A program made the position numbers and the translations under genes. Source: Thalassocella blandensis (lineage in GTDB: Bacteria > Pseudomonadota > Gammaproteobacteria > Pseudomonadales > Cellvibrionaceae). From it: a DNA stretch of 64,000 bases. The notes below the pieces were generated by a model. The model was given only the letters and a program-made list of their open reading frames with translations, was not told the DNA's origin and made no database searches. Positions 45,486 through 54,357 of the stretch are shown piece by piece (positions within the stretch are counted from its first letter, which is position 1; each line of letters starts with the position of its first letter). The stretch lies in NCBI GenBank assembly GCA_902141825.1, contig CABFPG010000001.1:744001-808000 (forward strand). Direction: 5' to 3'.

Positions 45486-46409
45486 TTACTTTTTAACCTC
45501 AGGGTAAGGAATAAATTCGTGCTCATCGCCAGGGACTTTGGTAAATTCACCAGCTTTCCAGGCGGCTATCGCAGCCTTAACTTTGGCTTCCGAGCTGCTG
45601 ACAAAATTCCAGTCCATAAATCGCTTGCCTACACTTTCTCCGCCAATAATCGCAATACGAGTTAACTCATTGGCTTTTAACACGACGTGATCTGCAGCAT
45701 GAAAGACAGCCATTGCACCAGGATGAATATCTTTTTTCTGAGCCCATAATTTTCCACTGACAATGTACACAGCACGTTCAGCGACAGCAGGAAGCACAAT
45801 CTCTGCACCGGCATCTATGGTCAATTCAACATAAAGCGTCTGTGAATAGGTTTTAACAGGAGACACGCAGCCATAGGCTTCACCAATCAAAACTCTGCCA
45901 GTGACACCTTCAGAAGTGAAGGTCGGAATATCATCAGCATCATAATGATAAAAAGCCGGGGCTATATCTTCATCCTCCTGCGGCAGCCCTAGCCACAATT
46001 GCAGGCCGTGAACCCGATGGCGTGAATTGCGAACCTCATCGGATTCACGTTCGGAGTGTACAATTCCTTTCCCTGCCACCATTAAATTAATAGCGCCTGG
46101 TTGAATGGCCTGCGTATTGCCAAGAGAATCTCGGTGTAACATTTCCCCTTCAAATAGGTAGGTCACTGTCGCAAGTCCAATATGCGGATGCGGACGTACA
46201 TTTACCCCCTGCCCCGCGTCAAACTCTGCCGGCCCCATGTGGTCAAAGAAAATCCACGGCCCCACTGATCTGCATTTTGCGTGGGGTAAACTGCGCCTCA
46301 CCGAAAACCCACCCAGCGTTTTTTCTTTGGGTTCAATAATCAAATCCAATGCTTCACAGCCTTGCTCAACATCACAATCGGCTTTGATGGTATCTTGTAA
46401 ATTACTCAT
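45486..46409 (-). CDS. Pirin family protein
   Basis: A 307-aa bicupin of the pirin family. The N-terminal cupin has the metal-binding pattern (VRPHPHIGLATVTYLFEGEMLHRDSLG, and GKGIVHSERE) with His/His/His/Glu ligands. The C-terminal cupin is degenerate. Bacterial pirins may act as quercetinase-like dioxygenases or bind partner proteins. GGGGAGA lies 8 bases before ATG. The gene is monocistronic; the upstream region carries three 12-bp repeats. Confidence 0.9.
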   Translation of the reverse strand: MSNLQDTIKADCDVEQGCEALDLIIEPKEKTLGGFSVRRSLPHAKCRSVGPWIFFDHMGPAEFDAGQGVNVRPHPHIGLATVTYLFEGEMLHRDSLGNTQAIQPGAINLMVAGKGIVHSERESDEVRNSRHRVHGLQLWLGLPQEDEDIAPAFYHYDADDIPTFTSEGVTGRVLIGEAYGCVSPVKTYSQTLYVELTIDAGAEIVLPAVAERAVYIVSGKLWAQKKDIHPGAMAVFHAADHVVLKANELTRIAIIGGESVGKRFMDWNFVSSSEAKVKAAIAAWKAGEFTKVPGDEHEFIPYPEVKK

Positions 46410-46473
46410 CTTATTTCTCCCCGGGTTTACACCCTATTATGTGTCCATCCAAAGATTTGAGCAATTCGCATTA

Positions 46474-46509
46474 CTGAACGGAATGCTGAACGGAATGCTG
46501 AAACGAATG
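46474..46509. repeat. Three 12-bp tandem repeats upstream of the pirin gene
   Basis: CTGAACGGAATG twice in perfect tandem (46474-46497) and a third copy with two changes (46498-46509). They lie about 65-100 bases upstream of the pirin start, in promoter position, with a period of 12 bp. Confidence 0.85.
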
Positions 46510-46546
46510 TCTGCCATAGCTGGCTTTCACTGAACACCGAACACAA

Positions 46547-46575
46547 AAAAAGCCTCTCGTCCTGAGAGGCTTTTT
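46547..46575. terminator. Terminator of the CHRD lipoprotein gene
   Basis: AAAAAGCCTCTC/GAGAGGCTTTTT, 12-bp stem with a 5-base loop; usable in both directions and placed downstream of the CHRD gene. Confidence 0.9.
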
Positions 46576-46597
46576 CGACTTCCTGTCGGCGTGATGT

Positions 46598-46633
46598 ACT
46601 AGTGCTTCGTCTTACTATCAAACAAGCACTAGT
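46598..46633. repeat. 10-bp inverted repeat between CHRD stop and terminator
   Basis: ACTAGTGCTT (46598-46607) and AAGCACTAGT (46624-46633) with a 16-base spacer. It has no T run and so is a second, distinct hairpin in the 3' untranslated region. Confidence 0.75.
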
Positions 46634-46656
46634 GACTAAGTAATACAGGTCAAGTG

Positions 46657-48624
46657 TTACTCTGCGTTATTATCTCCAACCACGATAATCTGAGAGCGGA
46701 TCTCGCCAGAAGTATAAGCATCAGAGTTCACAACGACATAATAAGCACCCAGCAACATGGTAGCAATTTGCTCACTGCTGAGTTCTGTATTGTCAGGCAC
46801 AACAAATGCATTATCGCCAGACTTGTTTAGTTCCAGTATTAAATCACCATCAGCTTCACCTATGGCGGCCTGGCGAATCTCGGCACTGGTCCCTACAATG
46901 TTGGAAGTAGTAATCGCACCTTGTAATATTCCAGTTTGCTTGTTAACAGTGAAGGCGCCTGTTGCAGTCGCTTCAGTCGACACAGATGGCACTACACTTT
47001 CACCATCCAGCGTTACCGGAAATTGGATTGCACTTGCATTTAAAATCTGACCACGGATTTCACCTTCTGGATATTCTGCACTTTCAACACTGACATAATG
47101 ACCCGATGCTAAAAACACCGCGAGTTCTTCCTGACTCAAACTTGTGTCCCCAGGCGTACGCAAAATATTGGCATCATCACCATCGACATTCAAAGACAAT
47201 ACAGCTTCACCATTGCTACCAATTGCTGCACGCTTAAGTTCACCGCCATCTACCGTTGTAATGCCTTGCGTAATCACCGTAAGAGACAATTCACCGGACT
47301 GGGTGTTGACCAGAGCATAACCATCAGCATTCGCTTCTGTTTCTACCGCGGGCACTACTTGTTCACCACTTGCATCAAAGGTAAGTACCTCCCACGGACC
47401 ACTCACAACCTGGCCACGCAATTCACCATCCGCATGCGCTTCACTATGCATATTGACATAGTGACCACCATTGACGAATGTTTCCTGCATATCAGTACTC
47501 AAGGAAGTATTCACGGGTGTAGACCACAAACCAGCATTCTCAGAATCCTGCTCTAGAGTCACAACCACTTCACCATTAGCCGCCACATCGGCTTCATGAA
47601 TATGTGCAGCGGTAATTTCAGCATCGCCCGACGCCCACGCGTTTAATCGCAACCAGCCACTGTCAGTATTCAATGTCGCATAACCGGTACCATTCGCAGA
47701 AGAATCTACACGAGGCACTTCCTGGCTGGATTCAATCGGAAACACCATCACTTCATAGTTTTCAGGAAGAATTTGACCACGCACATGACCGTCAGCATTT
47801 AATAGAGAACTTACACTGACATACAACATAGCATCCGACAACGAAGTTTCTTCGCTCACCGAAAGTACTGCATCATCCGCACTTCCCCATACGGAAGCAT
47901 TATCTTCATTTTGTGAAAGCGAGAAAATCGCTTCGCCATTAACACCAGCTTCACCCATAAACAATTGCGCAGCGGTAGCGTTGACACCTTCCGTCACAAC
48001 ATTAACTGTCATTGCGCCATCAACAGAGTCATACAATGCATAGCCATCTGCCGAGGCTACAGTTTCGTTACTTGGGACATTTTGCTCACCGTTAAGATCG
48101 AAGGTAAACAGTGTTTGTGTTTCAGTAGTGACCTGACCACGAATTTCACCATCAGGATAGTCAGTAGTATGCACATTTACGTACCATAGACCGGCTTCCA
48201 ACGCATCCATTTGCGCTTGAGTTACCGACTCCCCTTCGATAGTCCACACACCATCTTCATCGCTATCCTCAAAGGTGAATGCAACATCTCCATTCATACC
48301 CACTTCTGCAGCGTGAATATGCGCAGCCTCAACGTTCTCCACATCGCTCAGATCCACTTCAGCGTCAAGCGTTAATTCACCGCTAGTCTCATTTTCCGAA
48401 TCTGAATTTTCTTCTGAGATCGCTTCGTGAATTTCAATGGTTGCTTCTGCAGATTGCTCACTGGCAACGCGAGGCACAGATTGCTTACCGGACATCTTGG
48501 TGTTGAAGGTCGTTACATTTTCATCCGGATTGGAACCGCCATCATTATCATTGTCATCGTCGCCACCGCAACCAATAAAGGTAAAGGTGAGCAGCGCTAC
48601 TAAAAAATATTTTAATGCATTCAT
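46657..48624 (-). CDS. Lipoprotein with five CHRD domains
   Basis: A 655-aa lipoprotein (lipobox FIGC, Cys19) with an acidic Asp/Asn linker, then five CHRD domains of about 120 aa, each ending in a Gly-(E/H)-(I/V/L)-R-(G/S)-Q motif. The AHIH motif typical of CHRD is intact in domains 1 and 3 but changed in domains 2 (AQLF), 4 (GELK) and 5 (AEIR). CHRD domains occur in chordin and many bacterial surface proteins and are proposed to bind ligands or metals. GGAGAG lies about 6 bases before ATG. It is probably a surface protein; the ligand is unknown. Confidence 0.85.
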   Translation of the reverse strand: MNALKYFLVALLTFTFIGCGGDDDNDNDGGSNPDENVTTFNTKMSGKQSVPRVASEQSAEATIEIHEAISEENSDSENETSGELTLDAEVDLSDVENVEAAHIHAAEVGMNGDVAFTFEDSDEDGVWTIEGESVTQAQMDALEAGLWYVNVHTTDYPDGEIRGQVTTETQTLFTFDLNGEQNVPSNETVASADGYALYDSVDGAMTVNVVTEGVNATAAQLFMGEAGVNGEAIFSLSQNEDNASVWGSADDAVLSVSEETSLSDAMLYVSVSSLLNADGHVRGQILPENYEVMVFPIESSQEVPRVDSSANGTGYATLNTDSGWLRLNAWASGDAEITAAHIHEADVAANGEVVVTLEQDSENAGLWSTPVNTSLSTDMQETFVNGGHYVNMHSEAHADGELRGQVVSGPWEVLTFDASGEQVVPAVETEANADGYALVNTQSGELSLTVITQGITTVDGGELKRAAIGSNGEAVLSLNVDGDDANILRTPGDTSLSQEELAVFLASGHYVSVESAEYPEGEIRGQILNASAIQFPVTLDGESVVPSVSTEATATGAFTVNKQTGILQGAITTSNIVGTSAEIRQAAIGEADGDLILELNKSGDNAFVVPDNTELSSEQIATMLLGAYYVVVNSDAYTSGEIRSQIIVVGDNNAE

Positions 48625-49640
48625 TTAACTCTCCGAAAATTATAATGTGATTTATTTGTAGTGATTTATTTACATCGCTATCAAGTCGGGAGTCGTACCT
48701 TCAAGATACATACCAAAAACAAAACGTGCTTTACACAAAGCATTAATTCAAGAAGGTCAATAGTGTTTTTTGTTTTTCAGACGTCTATTTAAATTATTTT
48801 TATACTTATTTTAAATAATTCAAGAGAATCATAAAGAAATATCAACAAACCAACATCGTTAAGCAAAGCAGCGCTGATGTAATTTCAAAGCAAATTGCAG
48901 TCATTACAATAAGGATTGTGATTTTTGTAAAATGTTAAATTGAGTGAATCTCTTACGATGTAGTAAGTTCAAAGGTCTTGTATTTTTTTTAAAACCGCAA
49001 ATTCAACCTTCACAACATTTTACAATTGCGGGTAAGTTCCCTACTATTACAGCAACTAACATATACCTAAATATTTGGCGCGTTAAATAAAAACCAACTT
49101 ATCGATATAACCTTACTCTTATCACCACCATCATCCGCGCCTTAAAAAAGAAATAGCATGCATCGTCCAAAACTCAAAACGACCACAATAAAATAAGAAA
49201 CTATTTACGTGAGGAAGCCTTGCTCAGCGATTTCTCCACCTCAAGGTAAACCCCTCTCAATAAAACCCCCTATAAAATTCACAACGAAGCCATCCTCTCT
49301 CCCCAAAGAAAGGAGTCTAACCAGGGACTATATCAACACAAAAATAGTTAGACGGCATCAGTACATTAAATATTTTCTATTAATTTGGAAAATCTATTTT
49401 CATCAACCATCACTAAAAAAATTATTTTAAAAAATCCAGAAATAAAGGTTAAACACTTATAGTTGTAAATTCGAATTAAGCGGTTTACAAAAAAATTCGA
49501 TTGAACCCTCTTGATAACCCCAGCTTATGTTTGGGATCTTTCCGTTTTAATGATGATTGAATCTAATCAGGCAGGGATTATGGTTTGATTTCGTGAGTTT
49601 TATCACACTACACTGAAATGAAAGCGGGAGAAAAATAGTG
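48625..49640. other. One-kilobase A/T-rich intergenic region
   Basis: Between the divergent CHRD and TPR genes. A short plus-strand frame at 49209-49430 lacks a ribosome-binding site and any domain-like pattern. I find no terminator, tRNA or clear operator; it should hold both promoters, and an undetected small RNA is possible. Confidence 0.5.
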
Positions 49641-50555
49641 ATGCACTCAAAACAGAAATTACGGCCAAAACGTTTTACACATGTTTCATGTATTGCACTG
49701 CTGTGCTGCACCGCAATATTGCCGACCATTTCATACGCTGCCATTTCCGAGACGCAGGCCAATGCGTATTACGAAGATGCCGTATTCAGTTATCAAGATG
49801 GTGAGTTCGAAGCAGCAATCAGAAAATTCAAAATCGTCCTGCAACACGACATTGAGACTTACGGAAAAAACTATCGTACCGTTTTCAAGTTATTACACAA
49901 CATCGCCGATGCGTATACGCAGATGGATAACTTTGCTGAAGCTGAGAAATACCTCAATCAGTGTCTGGACAGTGTTATCGAGATTGAAGGGAAGCACCAT
50001 CCCGATGTCACCATGGTGCGAGGAAACCTGGCGGACTTGTACAGCAAAACAGGTAGGCCTCAAGAAGCGGTACATCAATTAAAAACAGCACTTACCAGCG
50101 AACTTGAATTATTTGGTGAAAATGATCCCAGCGTTGCAAAACGCTTACTTGCACTTGGAATAGCCTATAAAGATCTGGATCAGACAGATCTGGCCATGGC
50201 GCATTTAAATCAAGCGCTCAGTATTTTTGTTGAAATTTTTGGCGAGCAAGTCCCAGAGGTCGCCGTTATTCATTTTAATTTATCGAACATGCATGCGGAC
50301 CTTCGCGAGTTTGACAAAGCTCTGCTTCATGCAAAAACAGCACTGAAAATTGATCGGGTAAACTTTGGCGATAATCATCCTCAAATAGCGGATATAAAAA
50401 CACAAATTGGCGCAATACAGTATGCACTTGGTGAAAATGATAAAGCCTTACGTCATTACAACGAAGCTCTCCAACTGTATTCCAGCTATTACAATGGCGA
50501 TCACCCCGCAATCAAAAGCCTTAAACAAAATATTGCACAGGCCAATATCAACTAA
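49641..50555 (+). CDS. Secreted TPR (kinesin-light-chain-like) protein
   Basis: A 304-aa protein with a signal peptide (cleavage about ISYAA, residue 33) and six to seven tetratricopeptide repeats of the 42-residue TPR_10/12 type (HNIADAYTQMDNFAEAEKYL, ALGIAYKDLDQTDLAMAHL, NLSNMHADLREFDKALLHA). Such periplasmic TPR proteins are scaffolds; the partner is unknown. The ATG at 49641 directly follows a GTG, and the translation is otherwise the same. Confidence 0.82.
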   Translation: MHSKQKLRPKRFTHVSCIALLCCTAILPTISYAAISETQANAYYEDAVFSYQDGEFEAAIRKFKIVLQHDIETYGKNYRTVFKLLHNIADAYTQMDNFAEAEKYLNQCLDSVIEIEGKHHPDVTMVRGNLADLYSKTGRPQEAVHQLKTALTSELELFGENDPSVAKRLLALGIAYKDLDQTDLAMAHLNQALSIFVEIFGEQVPEVAVIHFNLSNMHADLREFDKALLHAKTALKIDRVNFGDNHPQIADIKTQIGAIQYALGENDKALRHYNEALQLYSSYYNGDHPAIKSLKQNIAQANIN

Positions 50556-50632
50556 CACGCTCAAATTTACACACAGAAGTCCTGCAAGAAATATCACAAG
50601 GAGCCACGCTAATTGAAGCTGGGCATCCACAT

Positions 50633-50672
50633 AAAAAAAGCCCGCTCTCTGCATCACAAGAGAGCGGGCTTT
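50633..50672 (-). terminator. Terminator of the metalloprotease operon
   Basis: A 13-bp stem (50637-50649 with 50660-50672). On the minus strand it ends in a run of seven T, so it stops the metalloprotease transcript. Confidence 0.92.
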
Positions 50673-50694
50673 CGGTTTAATTAGCGATTAAAGC

Positions 50695-51852
50695 TTAACG
50701 AGGCTCTAAAGCAAAACGCTGATTACCGCCACCATGACAAGAATACTGGTAAACATTCGCACCGTTGTCAGGGTTTTGAACGTCCATACAGATTCCGCTA
50801 TGACGGAAGCCAAACTGGTATACATTACCGTTGATGTTGGCTGGGTTCATCGCTTGGTTTGCACCACCAGTACAATCCCACTGATGAATGTTCGCACCCG
50901 ATGCAGTAGATACACCAGATACATCGATACATTTGCCACTGTGAACGTTTTGCAATGCCCAGTAACCGCCGCCCGCATCAAGTACACGGAAACGTTGGTT
51001 TGCACCACCGTGACAGTCCCACTGCAGGATGTTCGCACCGTTATCAGTAGACCAGTTCGCCACATCTAAACATTTACCGCTGTGCTGCGCACGTAAAATG
51101 TAGCTGGTCGCTTGAGGGCGGTTTTTAAATCCGGCGATTTGATCACGCACGTTGTTCAGCGCAAGAGAAGCATCAGCTTCGTCCCAGTTGCCAGGCCAGA
51201 TACCACAAGCATAACCGCGGCAAGAAAACGCTGGGCTGGAGAAATTAGGTACCCAACTGGTGTTGAACTCGCCAGGGTAAGCCATGGTGGTAGCAAATAC
51301 GTTTTGCACACCGTAGCCCAAACCATAACGGTAGTTGGAACCGCCCTGGTCACCTTGTTTACGCGAGTGAGTCAGACCCATGTTGTGACCCAGTTCGTGA
51401 GCAAGTACTTGCGCACCACAACCAGGACCGACAACGTTGTACGACCAGTTTGCATCAACAGCAACGTACCCTAGACCACATGCGCCGGTTGAATGAAGCT
51501 GAGTAACAAAGTCAGCACCTACCTGATCACGACGAGCGTTAATGTTGCCATCGACACGAATTTTTCCAAGCACTTCGCCCATATCTGCACCAGAAATGTT
51601 GTAGTGCATGGTACCGGCAAGGCGCAAGTTGATTTGAACACCAGTGTTACGGTAAATCTGGTTGACCTGAGCCACCCAGTTTTGCATAGCAGCGTCTACC
51701 TGCCAGCCAAAGTGATTACCTGTGTGATCATCATAGACAACTAATAGATCAACGTCTGCTGCGAATACATTGTGGGAACCAAGTGACGCCAGGCCAAAAA
51801 GGCCGGCCACCATAAGCGATTTTACACGCTTAGTTAGTCGGGTTTTAAACAT
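50695..51852 (-). CDS. Secreted metzincin metalloprotease with ricin-type lectin domain
   Basis: A 385-aa secreted protein: signal peptide (ending NVFAA, about 31), a metzincin catalytic domain (about 33-245) and a C-terminal ricin-B-like beta-trefoil (about 250-385, three repeats of the HSGKCLDV...GANxxQWDC...NQ type). The zinc site is HELGHNMGLTH (His152, His156, His162) with the Met-turn TTMAYPG. Many cysteines indicate disulfides. The enzyme lacks the N-terminal prodomain normally found on such proteases: mature sequence begins right after the signal. The preceding gene (47 bases upstream) encodes a prodomain-like membrane protein. AAAGGT lies 8 bases before ATG. Confidence 0.9.
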   Translation of the reverse strand: MFKTRLTKRVKSLMVAGLFGLASLGSHNVFAADVDLLVVYDDHTGNHFGWQVDAAMQNWVAQVNQIYRNTGVQINLRLAGTMHYNISGADMGEVLGKIRVDGNINARRDQVGADFVTQLHSTGACGLGYVAVDANWSYNVVGPGCGAQVLAHELGHNMGLTHSRKQGDQGGSNYRYGLGYGVQNVFATTMAYPGEFNTSWVPNFSSPAFSCRGYACGIWPGNWDEADASLALNNVRDQIAGFKNRPQATSYILRAQHSGKCLDVANWSTDNGANILQWDCHGGANQRFRVLDAGGGYWALQNVHSGKCIDVSGVSTASGANIHQWDCTGGANQAMNPANINGNVYQFGFRHSGICMDVQNPDNGANVYQYSCHGGGNQRFALEPR

Positions 51853-51898
51853 GGTATTTACCTTTATAGTTTTAATGGTACTGATTAGATTTTACTGC

Positions 51899-52750
51899 TT
51901 AGTTGTGAATGTCTCCCCCGAACGTTTCAGCTTCAAGCTTCACGTACTCCTCGGGGGGGTTATCGATTAACTCTTGAGGTACTTCTACGACTTGATCTTG
52001 TCCATGTCGGAATAGCGTTGCATTACTTACGATGTAACCCTGTCCATCCTTCACTTCGAGTTGGTACAAACCGTCATCGGTGAAAATGCCACCGACAACC
52101 AAAGTATCACCTTTGGTAATGGTGATTTTATTGTTGGATTCAGGGTTATCAGAAACGCCTTCCCAGGTAACACTGGTACCGGAGTTATCGCTGCGAACTT
52201 CGTTAATCGTTGCGGTAAAATCTATATTGGTGTTTGGAATTTTAATTTGCATTTTATCGCCGCGAGCCATTGTCTCTAATTTTAAAGGCGATAAGCTGAT
52301 AAATACTCGACCATCATTTTTCAAATCATCAGAAAGCTCATAAGAAGCGGGGGCTTCTGCTGAGGCCTGCCAGGTATCTGGCTCTTGCATCGCCTCGTAT
52401 AATTCGCTTGGATCAAACTCCATCCCAGCGCGGCGGGAAACGATATTCTGATATCGATCGTTAAAGGTGTCGAAATTTGGATTGTCATCGGGTTGCGCCA
52501 GCACTTCTGCATCTTCATCATCAAATTCGTGCGCGGGCTTGGCCGGGGCCTTGGACTTGTTTGCTGCTGGAGGAGCTTTCATCGCCATCTCGGGTAATAC
52601 GGCCATTTCTGGAGTGCTAACGGGTACCGGCGCAGATGCAGTTTGTGTGGGTTTGTCGGAGGAATCAGGTCTCAATTGGTAATAGGCGGTTGCTGTTAAT
52701 ACGCCAATTAATGCAACACTTGTGAGGACAACTTTATTTTTCGAGTTCAT
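51899..52750 (-). CDS. Membrane-anchored prodomain-like partner of the metalloprotease
   Basis: A 283-aa protein with one N-terminal transmembrane helix (about 7-25), a Pro/Ala/Lys linker (30-85) and a C-terminal beta-rich domain (about 145-270). The strands TATINEV...SVTWEGVSDN...KITITKGDTLVVGGIFTDDGLYQL resemble the propeptide of bacterial M12-type proteases (TWxGxVxG...VTxxxGxxxGxIxTxDGxYxL). It is the first gene of a two-gene operon with a protease that has no propeptide, so I infer an inhibitor/chaperone in trans, comparable in arrangement to the CpaA protease/CpaB chaperone pair. Sequence homology to CpaB is not claimed. Confidence 0.65.
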   Translation of the reverse strand: MNSKNKVVLTSVALIGVLTATAYYQLRPDSSDKPTQTASAPVPVSTPEMAVLPEMAMKAPPAANKSKAPAKPAHEFDDEDAEVLAQPDDNPNFDTFNDRYQNIVSRRAGMEFDPSELYEAMQEPDTWQASAEAPASYELSDDLKNDGRVFISLSPLKLETMARGDKMQIKIPNTNIDFTATINEVRSDNSGTSVTWEGVSDNPESNNKITITKGDTLVVGGIFTDDGLYQLEVKDGQGYIVSNATLFRHGQDQVVEVPQELIDNPPEEYVKLEAETFGGDIHN

Positions 52751-53566
52751 TGTTCAACCTTGCGAGATAGCATTAACCCACAAGACTTGCTCTCACGAAA
52801 ATTTTGATTTCGCTGTAAGGTAGTGTGTGGGTGTCGATTCTTTTTATGTTTTGCTACGTTTTATGTTTTGCTAATTAATTAGCTTTGTTGTTCTGTTTCT
52901 GTTGTTCTTTTTCTATTGACTTTAAATTGTGTAAATTTTTATCAATTAGTTTGTCTGGATTTTTTTTAAAAAAATAACTGACTGATCAGTTAAATCTAAT
53001 GTAATTCTTTTGCATTTCTAGATCTTTTAAGTGTTTAACAAAAAGACAAGCTCTTAAAAATCTTGTCGCTAAATTAATCCATCAGTGCTTTTTTTTCTAC
53101 TGCTCACCCTCCTAGTAAATCGTTTTCATAAACTGCAATTCCGATAAAAACCAATCGAATTTATCGTTTAGGTCGAAAATATCTGCGATTTTTTACGCAA
53201 AAGCTTTAACAAGATAATAAAAAGTAATTCTATGTATGCATAAATGATTTAAAAAGCGGAACAAGCTCACACACTTTTTTAGCCTAGATTCAACACAATC
53301 CGCTCACAAAATCCGCGTACGAGTAGAATAAAAACCCCGAACGCGTTAAATAACGGATTTTCTGAATAAACTGTTACTTTCTACACATACTGCTCCGCCA
53401 GTTAAATTCAAATTTTTGAAAAAAACGAACGTATAATTCGATATTTTGAATATCTCTATTACACTTTTCACTCATCAGCATCAATCGCCAATAGTGCAAA
53501 CGCCATCCATACAGTGGCGATAACTGGTAGGCTGCTCACACCCACACTCATTTTCCAAGGACTCTC
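52751..53566. other. Long A/T-rich intergenic region
   Basis: About 815 bases between divergent genes. It has T-rich runs and the small palindromic element AACTGA-CTGA-TCAGTT near 52976, a possible repressor site, but no coding frame of note, no terminator and no repeat family. It is unusually long for this window and could host a small RNA or a strongly regulated protease promoter. Confidence 0.5.
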
Positions 53567-53968
53567 ATGCGCACGATAGATTTCGTTTCTAAGATTTTTA
53601 TTTCTTCTTTATTAGTTTTTGCACCTGCAGCAATTGCAGAAAAAGCCATAGACATCAATGGCCTTTGGTCTGACAGCAATAATCCGAACTGTGAAAACTG
53701 CTACGCTATCATTGCACAAGATGGTGATGACATATTCTTTGCCCACTATATTGAATGGAAGGGAAAGCCATTGGTGGAATACGGTAAAGGTAAGCGCATC
53801 GGGAATATAATTGAGTACCAGGTCACAGTGACTCGACAAATTCCAGGTTGGGCAAGTGCCGGCAAACACCGATTGGAATTATCCAAGGACGGCCAATCCT
53901 TAAAAGGAAGCTATCAGGACAATTTAGGCAATAAGGGGCCATTCAGTTTAGTGCGAAGCGGGCAGTAG
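53567..53968 (+). CDS. Small secreted protein, DUF2147-like
   Basis: A 133-aa protein with a signal peptide (ending PAAIAEK, about 24). The mature domain is a small beta-barrel with the pattern INGLW...NCENC...GKGKRIGNIIEYQVTV...LELSKDGQSLKGSYQDN, where the final SLKGSY strand recalls DUF2147/lipocalin-like small secreted proteins. The CENC motif could form a disulfide. AAGGA lies 7 bases before ATG. Function unknown. Confidence 0.65.
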   Translation: MRTIDFVSKIFISSLLVFAPAAIAEKAIDINGLWSDSNNPNCENCYAIIAQDGDDIFFAHYIEWKGKPLVEYGKGKRIGNIIEYQVTVTRQIPGWASAGKHRLELSKDGQSLKGSYQDNLGNKGPFSLVRSGQ

Positions 53969-54357
53969 CATCTAACTGCAACAATTATCCAATAAAGTAG
54001 CCACCTCGTTGGTTTGATGAAGTTAACGCTGTTGCACGTTCGGTGGGGTATGGATAAGGAAAGATAAATCGCCAGGCTGGCCAGGATATTAATAATCTGA
54101 CGCATTGTATCGCTTCAGCGTTCCTACCACTTAACGCGTAGACATTAAGAATACAGAGCAATACCTAAAATGCAGACGAGTCTTCGCCTGCATTTTTTAT
54201 TCTCAATGCATCTGTGTTTGAACTCCCAATTTTTGCGAAAAAAATTGCGAAAAAAATTTGCAATAAATAAGATACAAAACGGTAACAATTGATTCTCTTG
54301 TAAGCAAAACGAACCAACCCCCTTTGCACCTCAAATTTTTGGCAAGAGGATTCAACT
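53969..54357. other. Intergenic region with terminator and 12-bp tandem repeat
   Basis: About 390 bases. Beyond the terminator at 54167-54198 there is a perfect tandem repeat of TTGCGAAAAAAA (54233-54256). The TTG start of the next gene follows at 54358. Confidence 0.55.
54167..54198 (+). terminator. Rho-independent terminator
   Basis: AAAATGCAG/CTGCATTTT stem with an inner CGA/TCG extension separated by an A-C mismatch, then a T run. Confidence 0.82.

Noticed and set aside
49209-49430. 73-codon plus-strand frame in the 1-kb gap
   Set aside because: Composition like noncoding DNA and no start signal.
50734-51744. Long plus-strand frames opposite the metalloprotease gene
   Set aside because: Shadows of the minus-strand coding sequence; they lack start signals and protein-like features.
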